DNA of 5,837 bases from Burkholderiales bacterium (GTDB lineage Bacteria > Pseudomonadota > Gammaproteobacteria > Burkholderiales > Burkholderiaceae_A): assembly GCA_030834045.1 (NCBI GenBank), contig JAURFZ010000092.1, positions 1 to 5,837 on the forward strand, written 5' to 3'. Positions 1 to 5,689 of the stretch are shown here, piece after piece (position 1 is the first letter of the stretch; every line of letters starts with the position of its first letter). Under the pieces are notes generated by a model. It ran no database searches. It had not been told where the DNA came from and was given only the letters and a program-made list of their open reading frames with translations. The position numbers and the translations under genes are program-made.

Positions 1-1976
1 TCCATGTACTCGACTTTTTCTGGGCCAGAAAGGGTGGTCTCGCCATTGACACGCACCGAGACCAGATCGCCCTGAAGCTTGCCCGAGCCATCGACAGCCG
101 CGTTGGCCTGCGCAATGACGTACCGACCCTCTTCAATGGCCGACAGGTAGTCGATCTCGTTGGTTACACGGCGGTCCACAACCTTTCTGTAAGGCGTTTC
201 AAGAAAACCGTAGTCATTAAGGCGGGCATACAGGGCCAGGGAGTTAATAAGACCAATGTTTGGGCCCTCAGGGGTCTCGATGGGGCAGACACGACCGTAA
301 TGGGTGGGGTGCACGTCACGCACTTCAAAGCCTGCGCGTTCGCGGGTGAGGCCGCCTGGTCCAAGCGCAGAGACACGTCGTTTGTGGGTGATCTCGGACA
401 AGGGGTTGGTCTGGTCCATAAACTGCGAGAGCTGGGAAGACCCAAAGAACTCGCGAATGGCAGCCGAGATGGGCTTGCTGTTAATAAGGTCGTGAGGCTG
501 AAGGTTGTCGGCCTCGGCCTGACCAAGCCGCTCTTTAACAGCCCGCTCAACACGCACGAGCCCGGAACGGAACTGATTTTCGGCAAGCTCACCCACGCAT
601 CGCACGCGGCGGTTGCCCAGGTGATCGATGTCATCGACCTCACCACGGCCGTTGCGCAGTTCAACAAGCAGCTTGATGGTGTCCAGAATGTCTTCGTGCG
701 TTAGCACTGGGGAACCAAGCACATCCTCGCGGCTGAGCCTGCGGTTAAATTTCATTCGGCCGACCTTCGAGAGGTCGTAGGAGTCTTCACTAAAGAAGAG
801 CCTGTTAAAAAGGGCCTCGACCGCATCCTCGGTGGGGGGCTCACCCGGGCGCATCATGCGGTAAATGGCAACCCTTGCCGAGAGAGGATCGGGGGTTTCA
901 TCAAGCCTTAGGGTTGCAGAAATATAGGCGCCGTGATCGAGGTCGTTGACATAGAGCGTGGGAATGTCACGAATCTTGGCATCGCGCAGGCGAACCAAAA
1001 GCTCCTCTGTTATTTCATCGTTCGCCTTGGCAACGATTTCACCTGTCTCTTCGTCAACCAGGTTAAGAGCAACAATTCGGCCAAGCAGGTAATCATCGGG
1101 AACCGAGATACGCTTAAGGCCCGACTTCTCGATGTCGCGAATATGCTTGGCGTTGATTCGCTTGTCACGGGCAACCAGAACAGTGCCGTCTTTGTCGGCG
1201 ATATCAAACCGAGCCTGCTCGCCCTTCAGGCGCTCAGGAACGAGTTCCATCTGCGCGCCATCGGGCATAAGCGCGAAATGATCAAAACTAAAGAAGTTAG
1301 CCAGAATCTGTTCGGGCGACAGGCCAAGCGACTTCATTAGAATCGTGACGGGCATTTTGCGACGGCGGTCGACGCGGAAGTAAAGAATGTCTTTCGGGTC
1401 AAACTCGAAGTCGAGCCAGGAGCCGCGATAAGGGATGATGCGAGCTGAGAATAAGAGCTTGCCCGAGCTATGGGTCTTGCCGCGGTCGTGTTCAAAGAAC
1501 ACACCCGGTGAGCGATGCAGCTGGCTTACGATGACACGCTCGGTTCCGTTAATAACAAAAGAGCCGGTCTGGGTCATCAAAGGCATCTCGCCCATGTAGG
1601 CCTCGTTCTCACGCGCCTCTTTAATGGTGGGCTTCGCAGCCTCTCGGTCCATAATCACGAGGCGAACACGGGCACGCAGGGGTGCCGCATAGGTTAGGCC
1701 TCGCTGCTGGCACTCTTTGACGTCAAAGGCAGGCTTGCCGAGCTGAAAGTTAACAAACTCGAGCTTGGCATAACCGTTGTGGCTAACAATAGGAAAGATG
1801 GAGCTAAAGGCAGCCTGCAGGCCGTCGTTCTCGCGCTTATCGGGCGCGATCTCAGCCTGTAAAAACTGCCGGTACGACTGAATCTGAGTCTCGAGAAGAT
1901 ACGGCACCTGCAACACAGGTGGACGTTTTGCAAAGCTCTTTCGAATACGCTTCTTTTCAGTAAAGTTGTAGGCCAT
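1..1976 (-). CDS. rpoB: RNA polymerase beta subunit, N-terminal half (partial)
   Basis: This is the beta subunit of the core RNA polymerase, which forms one side of the active-site cleft and the rifampicin pocket. The frame is open from ATG at 1976 to the left edge: 658 codons plus two bases, about half of the usual ~1340 residues, so the C-terminal half lies outside the window. The N-terminus MAYNFTEKKRIRKSF and the motifs GSFVINGTERVIVSQLHRS and RGSWLDFEFDPKD are typical of the family. The rifampicin cluster GSSQLSQFMDQTNPLSEI followed by THKRRVSAL lies near residues 512-538 (about 363-443), and CPIETPEGPNIGLINS follows. His531, Ser536 and Asp521 here correspond to E. coli H526, S531 and D516 and are unchanged. 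An AAGGAG at 1982-1987, 5 bases from the ATG, fixes the start. No frameshift was seen. rpoB follows rplL after a structured 199-base spacer. Confidence 0.98.
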   Translation of the reverse strand, partial: MAYNFTEKKRIRKSFAKRPPVLQVPYLLETQIQSYRQFLQAEIAPDKRENDGLQAAFSSIFPIVSHNGYAKLEFVNFQLGKPAFDVKECQQRGLTYAAPLRARVRLVIMDREAAKPTIKEARENEAYMGEMPLMTQTGSFVINGTERVIVSQLHRSPGVFFEHDRGKTHSSGKLLFSARIIPYRGSWLDFEFDPKDILYFRVDRRRKMPVTILMKSLGLSPEQILANFFSFDHFALMPDGAQMELVPERLKGEQARFDIADKDGTVLVARDKRINAKHIRDIEKSGLKRISVPDDYLLGRIVALNLVDEETGEIVAKANDEITEELLVRLRDAKIRDIPTLYVNDLDHGAYISATLRLDETPDPLSARVAIYRMMRPGEPPTEDAVEALFNRLFFSEDSYDLSKVGRMKFNRRLSREDVLGSPVLTHEDILDTIKLLVELRNGRGEVDDIDHLGNRRVRCVGELAENQFRSGLVRVERAVKERLGQAEADNLQPHDLINSKPISAAIREFFGSSQLSQFMDQTNPLSEITHKRRVSALGPGGLTRERAGFEVRDVHPTHYGRVCPIETPEGPNIGLINSLALYARLNDYGFLETPYRKVVDRRVTNEIDYLSAIEEGRYVIAQANAAVDGSGKLQGDLVSVRVNGETTLSGPEKVEYM

Positions 1977-2074
1977 GAAGGCTCCTTGAGGTCTGAAAAA
2001 ACACAGGGTCAATCACAAACATCGACAAATTGGGTCCAACCATCGCGTTGCCAAAACCTGGGCACGTTTAGCAG

Positions 2075-2138
2075 GGCTTTGCCATATCGGCTCGGATCGG
2101 TGCAGAGGAGAACTGCAAGAGCTCGGCATGGCAAAGCC
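2075..2138 (-). promoter_or_regulatory. Long hairpin in the rplL-rpoB spacer (possible RNA processing site)
   Basis: Two 11-base arms, GGCTTTGCCAT at 2075-2085 and ATGGCAAAGCC at 2128-2138, are perfect inverted copies. Between them a 4-bp helix (2090-2093 with 2119-2122) and a 5-bp hairpin (TGCAG 2101-2105, CTGCA 2113-2117) can stack into one elongated, interrupted stem-loop. No run of T follows the structure in the transcribed direction, so it does not look like an intrinsic terminator. In E. coli the same spacer contains an attenuator and an RNase III cleavage site that set rpoBC expression relative to the ribosomal genes. A matching role here is inferred from position and shape only. Confidence 0.55.
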
Positions 2139-2163
2139 GGCCGCTGGCACAAGACCAACGGCC
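2139..2163 (-). promoter_or_regulatory. GC-rich hairpin just downstream of rplL
   Basis: In the minus-strand transcript a 9-bp stem, GGCCGUUGG with CCAGCGGCC, closes a 7-base loop. It starts 12 bases after the rplL stop codon. One of the nine pairs is G-U in the minus-strand RNA but would be a C-A mismatch in plus-strand RNA, which fits a structure that acts in the rplL-rpoB transcript. It directly abuts the longer hairpin at 2075-2138, so the two could stack end to end. There is no U-tract behind it. Possible roles are partial attenuation, protection of the rplL 3' end, or part of a processing site. Confidence 0.5.
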
Positions 2164-2175
2164 CGCCACAAAGGT

Positions 2176-2559
2176 TTACTGCATCTCGACCTTGGCGCCA
2201 GCCTCTTCAAGCTGCTTTTTCAAGGCCTCGGCATCAGCCTTCGAGATGGCCTCTTTGACAGGCTTAGGAGCCCCATCAACAAGATCTTTGGCTTCTTTGA
2301 GTCCAAGGCCAGTGGCTGCGCGAACAACCTTAATAACCTCAACTTTTTTCTCACCCGCGGCCATAAGCACGACGTTGAACTCGGTCTTCTCTTCGACCGC
2401 AGCTGCGCCGGCGCCGGCAGCAGGTGCAGCAGCAACGGCCACCGCAGCAGCGGCCGCAGATACACCAAACTTCTCTTCCATCATCTTGATGAGTTCAGAG
2501 AGGTCAAGGACACTCATTGAGCCAACGGCTTCGAGGATTTCTTCTTTTGACATAGCCAT
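2176..2559 (-). CDS. rplL: 50S ribosomal protein L7/L12
   Basis: This is the stalk protein, which binds as dimers to the C-terminal helix of L10 and recruits and stimulates the translational GTPases, including EF-Tu and EF-G. The protein has 127 residues, normal for the family. Residues 1 to about 33 form the dimerization and L10-binding domain (MSVLDLSELIKMMEEKFGVS), about 34-55 the flexible Ala/Gly/Pro hinge, and about 56-127 the globular domain. In the latter, TGLGLKEAKDLVDGAPKPVK (83-102) is the conserved factor-contacting region. The protein ends in VEMQ, where many homologues end in a lysine. The start at 2559 is chosen because GGAG at 2569-2572 lies 9 bases upstream; a second ATG two codons in (2551-2553) is less well placed. 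rplL follows rplJ after 100 bases. Confidence 0.98.
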   Translation of the reverse strand: MAMSKEEILEAVGSMSVLDLSELIKMMEEKFGVSAAAAAVAVAAAPAAGAGAAAVEEKTEFNVVLMAAGEKKVEVIKVVRAATGLGLKEAKDLVDGAPKPVKEAISKADAEALKKQLEEAGAKVEMQ

Positions 2560-2582
2560 CTTTAATTACTCCATTTCATTGC

Positions 2583-2596
2583 GTTTAGGTTGTTTG
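2583..2596 (-). repeat. 14-base block in the rplJ-rplL spacer, complementary to the rplJ leader
   Basis: The transcribed strand reads CAAACAACCTAAAC. This is the exact reverse complement of the block GTTTAGGTTGTTTG in the rplJ leader (3280 to 3267 on the minus strand). The block ends 10 bases upstream of the rplL Shine-Dalgarno (2569-2572). Pairing would bridge rplJ and place a 14-bp helix beside the rplL initiation region. The rest of the 100-base spacer (2560-2659) contains a weak GGCU-CUUU-AGCC hairpin near 2642-2653 and no evident promoter or terminator. Confidence 0.5.
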
Positions 2597-2659
2597 CGTA
2601 GGATTCAAGGGACCTGATCGTCTGGCTAGAGGGCTGTGGGCTAAAGAGCCAACACACCA

Positions 2660-3190
2660 CTAAGCCTCCTGCTCTGCGCGCTGATCGCGCACGGCGGCAA
2701 GGGTACGAACGAAGGTTCCAGGAACCTGATTGAGGGTCTGAACAAAGGTCGCCACAGGCGCCTGCATGGTGCCCAGAAGCTTCGCGAGAAGCTCCTCTCT
2801 TGAGGGCAACGAGGCAAGTGCCTTTACGCCAGCCGCATCAAGTAACGAATTCGGAAGACTGCCACCCTTAATAACAAGGATTTCATTGGTCTTCGCAAAA
2901 TCGCACATGACGCGAGCCGCCGCAACGGGATCAACCGAAATGCCATAAATAAGTGGGCCAACCAGCTGGTCGGATAACTTATCGAACGGCGTGCCTGCAA
3001 TAGAACGTCTTACCAGAGTGTTTTTAAGCACCCGCAGGTAGACATCTGCCGCACGCGCCTGTCGTCGCAGTTCGGTGATCTTGGCAACGTTCAGACCGCG
3101 ATACTCTGCCAAGATGACTGACTGGGCCTTGGCCAGTTCGGCCGAGACGTTGTCAATAACAGCAGATTTTGAAGCGCGGTTTAGTGCCAC
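2660..3190 (-). CDS. rplJ: 50S ribosomal protein L10
   Basis: This protein anchors the L7/L12 stalk to 23S rRNA and, in well-studied bacteria, represses its own operon by binding the mRNA leader. It has 176 residues, against 165 in E. coli. The N-terminal RNA-binding domain shows LAEYRGL (27-33), ELRRQAR (40-46) and the motif YLRVLKNTLVRR (51-62). After LASLPSREELLAKLLGTM, the C-terminal helix that carries L12 dimers is about 10 residues longer than in E. coli and contains a repeated FVxTL unit (149-153 and 160-164). Long tails of this kind are, from memory, common in Burkholderiales. Translation starts at GTG (3188-3190), not ATG; the N-terminus MALNR and a nearby AAGGAG support this choice. 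The gene is preceded by a 248-base spacer with a probable leader. Confidence 0.97.
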   Translation of the reverse strand: MALNRASKSAVIDNVSAELAKAQSVILAEYRGLNVAKITELRRQARAADVYLRVLKNTLVRRSIAGTPFDKLSDQLVGPLIYGISVDPVAAARVMCDFAKTNEILVIKGGSLPNSLLDAAGVKALASLPSREELLAKLLGTMQAPVATFVQTLNQVPGTFVRTLAAVRDQRAEQEA

Positions 3191-3196
3191 AGCTCA

Positions 3197-3202
3197 CTCC
3201 TT
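3197..3202 (-). promoter_or_regulatory. Ribosome binding site of rplJ (fixes the GTG start)
   Basis: AAGGAG lies 6 bases upstream of the GTG at 3188-3190. No in-frame ATG gives an L10-like N-terminus, so this site decides the start. rplK (4585-4590) and rpoB (1982-1987) have the same AAGGAG at 5 bases spacing. Confidence 0.85.
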
Positions 3203-3266
3203 AAAATGCCTTGGGCTATCTGCCCTCAGCGGTTAAAACCGGCGACCTAGCGAACAACGGAGCAAT

Positions 3267-3280
3267 CAAACAACCTAAAC
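3267..3280 (-). repeat. 14-base block in the rplJ leader, complementary to the rplJ-rplL spacer
   Basis: The transcript reads GUUUAGGUUGUUUG here and matches, as a perfect reverse complement, the block at 2583-2596 upstream of rplL. It lies 77-90 bases before the rplJ start, between the GUCC-CGAA-GGAC hairpin and the hairpins nearest the rplJ ribosome binding site, in a part of the leader with little obvious local pairing. Confidence 0.5.
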
Positions 3281-3328
3281 TCGTGTCCTTCGGGACCGCC
3301 ATCTCGGTTGGGACCGACAAACCTGCCG

Positions 3329-3357
3329 GACATTAAGATGGACAAGACATTTAAGAT
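3329..3357. repeat. Short imperfect direct repeat at the start of the rplJ leader
   Basis: GACATTAAGAT (3329-3339) and GACATTTAAGAT (3346-3357) are copies differing by one inserted T and offset by 17 bases. They lie where the -10 region and transcript start of the candidate rplJ promoter would fall. They could be a duplicated -10 element, a protein-binding site or chance. Confidence 0.4.
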
Positions 3358-3380
3358 CCATCCCCAACGGTCTTTGACAA
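3351..3380 (-). promoter_or_regulatory. Weak candidate promoter for rplJ-rplL-rpoB
   Basis: On the minus strand TTGTCA (3380-3375, five of six matches to a sigma-70 -35 box) is followed after 18 bases by TCTTAA (3356-3351), a poor -10 box with three of six matches. A start near 3344 would put the structured leader at the 5' end of the transcript. E. coli has a promoter in this same spacer. The remaining bases up to rplA (3381-3438) show no convincing terminator. Confidence 0.3.
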
Positions 3381-3438
3381 CCCGCCTGTGTTGCTTGCGC
3401 CGGTAAAGGCCTGGGCAACAAAGACGGCCCAAAGTCTG

Positions 3439-4146
3439 TTACGCCTGCTGGGCCTGCAGCAGGTTTTGTGTGTCTACGCGAATGCCGGGGCCCATGGTTG
3501 TCGAAATGGCAACCTTGCGAAGATAGACCCCCTTGGACGAGGATGGCTTGGCACGGTTGAGGGCTTCAATAAGAGCAACAAGGTTGGTCTTAAGTGCAGT
3601 CACATCGAAACTTGCCTGGCCGATGGTGCAGTGAATGATTCCAGCCTTGTCGGTTCGATACTGAACCTGGCCGGCCTTGGCATTTTTCACCGCCTGAACA
3701 ACGTCGGGCGTCACGGTTCCCACCTTGGGGTTCGGCATCAGCCCGCGCGGGCCCAGAATCTGGCCAAGCTGCCCGACCAGACGCATAGCGTCGGGTGAGG
3801 CAATGACCACATCGAAGTCCAGTACACCGGCCTTGATGCTCTCGGCCAGGTCTTCCATGCCGACCTTTTCAGCGCCCGCGGCCCTGGCCTGCTCGGCCTT
3901 CTCACCCTGTGCAAAAACAGCCACGCGTGCTGTCTTTCCGGTGCCAGAGGGAAGAACAATGGAGCCACGAACAATCTGGTCGGACTTCTTTGCGTCCACA
4001 CCTAGCTGGACCGCAACATCCACCGATTCGGTGAATTTTGCCGTTGCGCAGTCTTTGGCGAGCGCCAAGGCCTCATCGGCCGAATAGTGCTTAGCCCGAT
4101 CAACCTTGGATCGGATGGCCTGTGTGCGTTTTGCGAGTTTTGGCAT
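3439..4146 (-). CDS. rplA: 50S ribosomal protein L1
   Basis: L1 forms the mobile side arm of the large subunit near the E site and, in well-studied bacteria, represses the rplK-rplA mRNA. The protein has 235 residues (E. coli 234). It starts MPKLAKRTQAIR and contains GSIVLPSGTGKTARVAVFA (61-79) at the entry to domain II and the hallmark GPRGLMPNPKVGTVT (132-146). Domain I is rebuilt by the C-terminal part, with the conserved FDVTALKTNL (180-189). The start at 4146 is preferred over an ATG 16 codons upstream, because the longer form would overlap rplK and adds MQVAPEAWVSRWRASK, which is foreign to the family. GGAGG at 4156-4160, inside the end of rplK, lies 9 bases before it. Only 1 base separates it from the rplK stop, suggesting translational coupling. 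Confidence 0.98.
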   Translation of the reverse strand: MPKLAKRTQAIRSKVDRAKHYSADEALALAKDCATAKFTESVDVAVQLGVDAKKSDQIVRGSIVLPSGTGKTARVAVFAQGEKAEQARAAGAEKVGMEDLAESIKAGVLDFDVVIASPDAMRLVGQLGQILGPRGLMPNPKVGTVTPDVVQAVKNAKAGQVQYRTDKAGIIHCTIGQASFDVTALKTNLVALIEALNRAKPSSSKGVYLRKVAISTTMGPGIRVDTQNLLQAQQA

Positions 4147-4147
4147 T

Positions 4148-4579
4148 TTAGAGGCCCTCCACCGTGATACCCATGCTTCGGGCGCTACCTGCAATAGTCA
4201 TAACGGCCGCCCTTAGATCGGCGGCCGTAAGATCGGGCTGTTTAAGTTTTGCAATCTCTTCGCACTGGGCAAGCGTTATGGAACCCACCTTGTCGGAATG
4301 AGGCTTGGGCGAGCCCTTGTCAATTTTTGCCGCCTTCTTAATCAAAATGGACGCTGGGGGCGTCTTCATAATGAACGTGAAGGACTTATCGGCATAGGCC
4401 GTAATGACGCAAGGAATGGGCAGTCCGGGTTCCATGGACTGCGTCTGGGCGTTAAACGCCTTACAGAATTCCATGATGTTCAGGCCGCGCTGACCAAGGG
4501 CAGGGCCGATAGGAGGCGAGGGGTTCGCCTTTCCAGCCGGGACCTGAAGCTTTATGTAACCGACGATCTTCTTTGCCAT
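4148..4579 (-). CDS. rplK: 50S ribosomal protein L11
   Basis: L11 binds the GTPase-associated region of 23S rRNA at the stalk base, where EF-G and stringent factor act and where thiostrepton-type antibiotics bind. The protein has 143 residues, normal for the family. The N-terminal domain contains the proline-rich NPSPPIGPALGQRG (19-32) and the conserved NIMEFCKAFN (34-43). The lysines that PrmA trimethylates in E. coli (K3 and K39 of the mature chain) are present. The C-terminal rRNA-binding domain includes KTPPASILIKKAA (72-84), DKVGSIT and the closing GSARSMGITVEG. AAGGAG at 4585-4590, 5 bases upstream of the ATG, fixes the start. It is followed almost immediately by rplA. Confidence 0.98.
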   Translation of the reverse strand: MAKKIVGYIKLQVPAGKANPSPPIGPALGQRGLNIMEFCKAFNAQTQSMEPGLPIPCVITAYADKSFTFIMKTPPASILIKKAAKIDKGSPKPHSDKVGSITLAQCEEIAKLKQPDLTAADLRAAVMTIAGSARSMGITVEGL

Positions 4580-4641
4580 GATGGCTCCTTAAAATTGAGT
4601 CATAACGCAGTCACCTTTACGGCTAGCTCCTGCTCCTCGAT

Positions 4642-4655
4642 TCGCCCAAAGGCGA
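4642..4655 (-). other. Short hairpin in the nusG-rplK spacer
   Basis: The transcribed strand can form UCGCC-UUUG-GGCGA, a 5-bp perfect stem with a 4-base loop, inside the 104-base spacer 4580-4683. The T-rich stretch lies upstream of the stem, not downstream, so it is not an intrinsic terminator on this strand. E. coli has a promoter and the L1 repressor target in this spacer. I see no good promoter here, and a clear copy of the L1 target cannot be recognised by eye. Confidence 0.4.
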
Positions 4656-4683
4656 TAAAAAGCAAACTACCTAAAACTAAAAG

Positions 4684-5217
4684 CTAGAGCTTTTCTACCT
4701 GTCCAAACTCAAGTTCAACGGGTGTGGACCGTCCAAAAATAGTGACCGACACCCGCATGCGATTTTTTTCATAATTCACTTCTTCGACATGGCCGTTGAA
4801 GTCGGTGAAAGGACCGTCCTTCACACGAACAACCTCGCCCACTTCAAAAAGGACCTTGGGCCTTGGTTTTTCAACCCCTTCTTGCATCTGGGCCATGATC
4901 TTGTCGACCTCGGCCTGAGAGATGGGTGAAGGCTTGCTTCCCGAGCCCCCGAGAAAGCCGGTGACCTTGTTGGTGTTTTTAACCAGATGCCAACTCTGGT
5001 CGTTCATGTCCATTTCAACAAGCACATAGCCGGGAAAGAACCTGCGCTCTGAAATGGCCTTTTGCCCACCACGAATTTCAACAACCTCTTCCGTGGGAAC
5101 AAGAATCTGACCGAAGTGGTCTTGCATACCTGCGCGATCAATACGCTCTTGAATGGCTTTCGCCACGCTCTTCTCCATGCCTGAAAAGGCATGCACCACG
5201 TACCAGCGTTTGGTCAT
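4684..5217 (-). CDS. nusG: Transcription termination/antitermination factor NusG
   Basis: NusG binds the RNA polymerase clamp, suppresses pausing, and links polymerase to Rho or to the leading ribosome through S10. The protein has 177 residues, typical for the family. Residues 1 to about 117 form the NGN domain (KRWYVVHAFSGMEKSV, PTEEVVEIRGGQ, ERRFFPGYVLVEM, KVTGFLGG). A flexible linker contains KPRPKVLFE, and about 126-177 form the KOW domain with GEVVRVKDGPFTDFNGHVEE and a GRSTPVELEF end. Start MTKRWYVV at 5217 matches the family; an upstream in-frame ATG would add 13 residues inside secE. GGAAG at 5223-5227 is a modest ribosome binding site lying across the secE stop. The gap to secE is 2 bases, so its translation is probably coupled to secE. 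Confidence 0.98.
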   Translation of the reverse strand: MTKRWYVVHAFSGMEKSVAKAIQERIDRAGMQDHFGQILVPTEEVVEIRGGQKAISERRFFPGYVLVEMDMNDQSWHLVKNTNKVTGFLGGSGSKPSPISQAEVDKIMAQMQEGVEKPRPKVLFEVGEVVRVKDGPFTDFNGHVEEVNYEKNRMRVSVTIFGRSTPVELEFGQVEKL

Positions 5218-5219
5218 CG

Positions 5220-5606
5220 CTACTTCCATCCCAGCAACAAGTCGTACAACACCCACTCGAGGGACTTGTCAGTCAGCCAGAGAAAGAGTGCCATGATGAA
5301 TACAAATAAAAAGACGATGCCGGTTGTCTGCAATGTCTCCTTACGCCCTGGCCAGACAACCCGCCTGGTCTCGTAAACAGCTTCTTTCGAAAAGCCAACA
5401 AACCGCCGGCCCGAAGGCGAAAAAAACGCAAGCAGGCCACCAACTAAAATGCCCGCAAGTAACAGTCCAAGTGCCTGCAGGCTGGCATCACCCGACCAGT
5501 GATAACCGTAGACGCCCGCAAAAAACGCCGCAACGGCCGCCGCAAGCATGAGCTTGTCGGGCAGTCCGGAGGAGACGTCTGTAGGACTTGAGTTTGCGGA
5601 TGACAT
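5220..5606 (-). CDS. secE: Preprotein translocase subunit SecE
   Basis: SecE clamps SecY in the inner-membrane SecYEG channel used for protein export. The protein has 128 residues with three predicted membrane helices (about 19-35, 43-62 and 94-111), the long form also found in E. coli (127 residues), not the single-helix form of many other bacteria. The conserved amphipathic region lies between helices 2 and 3: FVGFSKEAVYETRRVVWPGR (69-88), including the hallmark VVWPGRKET. The start at 5606 has a minimal AGG at 5612-5614, so initiation may be modest. It lies 83 bases downstream of the tRNA gene in the same transcript and directly precedes nusG. Confidence 0.97.
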   Translation of the reverse strand: MSSANSSPTDVSSGLPDKLMLAAAVAAFFAGVYGYHWSGDASLQALGLLLAGILVGGLLAFFSPSGRRFVGFSKEAVYETRRVVWPGRKETLQTTGIVFLFVFIMALFLWLTDKSLEWVLYDLLLGWK

Positions 5607-5689
5607 AGCGGCCTAAGGTTTCATGGAAGGGGCATTCGACGGGCTGGCGAATTCAGGGACAAACCAGGGAGCCTGCCTAAAACAAAAGC

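Larger units (their letters stand above)
3191..3345 (-). promoter_or_regulatory. Candidate L10 autoregulatory leader upstream of rplJ
   Basis: The spacer before rplJ has no credible gene but much potential RNA structure on the transcribed strand. An outer helix joins 3335-3341 to 3299-3305 (CCAUCUU with GAGAUGG). It encloses CCGGCA-GGUU-UGUCGG, which competes with the alternative UCGGU-CCCA-ACCGA. Further down are GUCC-CGAA-GGAC (3285-3296), a CGGUUUUAACCG palindrome (3230-3241) and GGGC-AGAUA-GCCC (3213-3225), the last about 10 bases before the Shine-Dalgarno. In many bacteria L10 or the L10-L12 complex binds a leader at this place and blocks rplJ translation. I could not identify a definite kink-turn, so assignment to the L10 leader family rests on position and folding potential. 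Confidence 0.55.

Noticed and set aside
300..704. Plus-strand open frame of 134 codons opposite rpoB
   Set aside because: It lies entirely antisense to the conserved rifampicin region of rpoB, has no recognisable motifs and no convincing ribosome binding site. It is a shadow of the codon pattern of rpoB.
2128..2617. Plus-strand open frames opposite rplL (130 and 141 codons)
   Set aside because: They mirror the alanine-rich rplL gene. The minus-strand frame is unmistakably L7/L12, so these are composition shadows.
3374..3379. Perfect TTGACA -35 box on the plus strand
   Set aside because: No -10 box follows at proper distance in the plus direction and there is no plus-strand gene to serve. 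The overlapping minus-strand TTGTCA is the more sensible reading.
3247..3432. Minus-strand frame of 61 codons in the rplA-rplJ spacer
   Set aside because: It starts upstream of the candidate promoter, has no family resemblance, and overlaps the structured leader region. It is more simply explained as untranslated leader.
4147..4194. 16-residue N-terminal extension of L1
   Set aside because: It would overlap the rplK coding end and is unlike any L1 N-terminus I know. The MPKLAKR start has a good ribosome binding site.
4754..4770. GCATGC palindrome followed by seven T on the plus strand, terminator-like
   Set aside because: It lies inside the nusG coding sequence, antisense to all genes here, and the stem is too short to act as a terminator.
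5218..5256. 13-residue N-terminal extension of NusG
   Set aside because: It lies inside secE and precedes the family-typical start MTKRWYVV.
5613..5624. Three-codon upstream frame (ATG AAA CCT TAG) just before secE
   Set aside because: It has no Shine-Dalgarno sequence in front of it and its TAG overlaps the AGG used by secE. So short a frame arises easily by chance.
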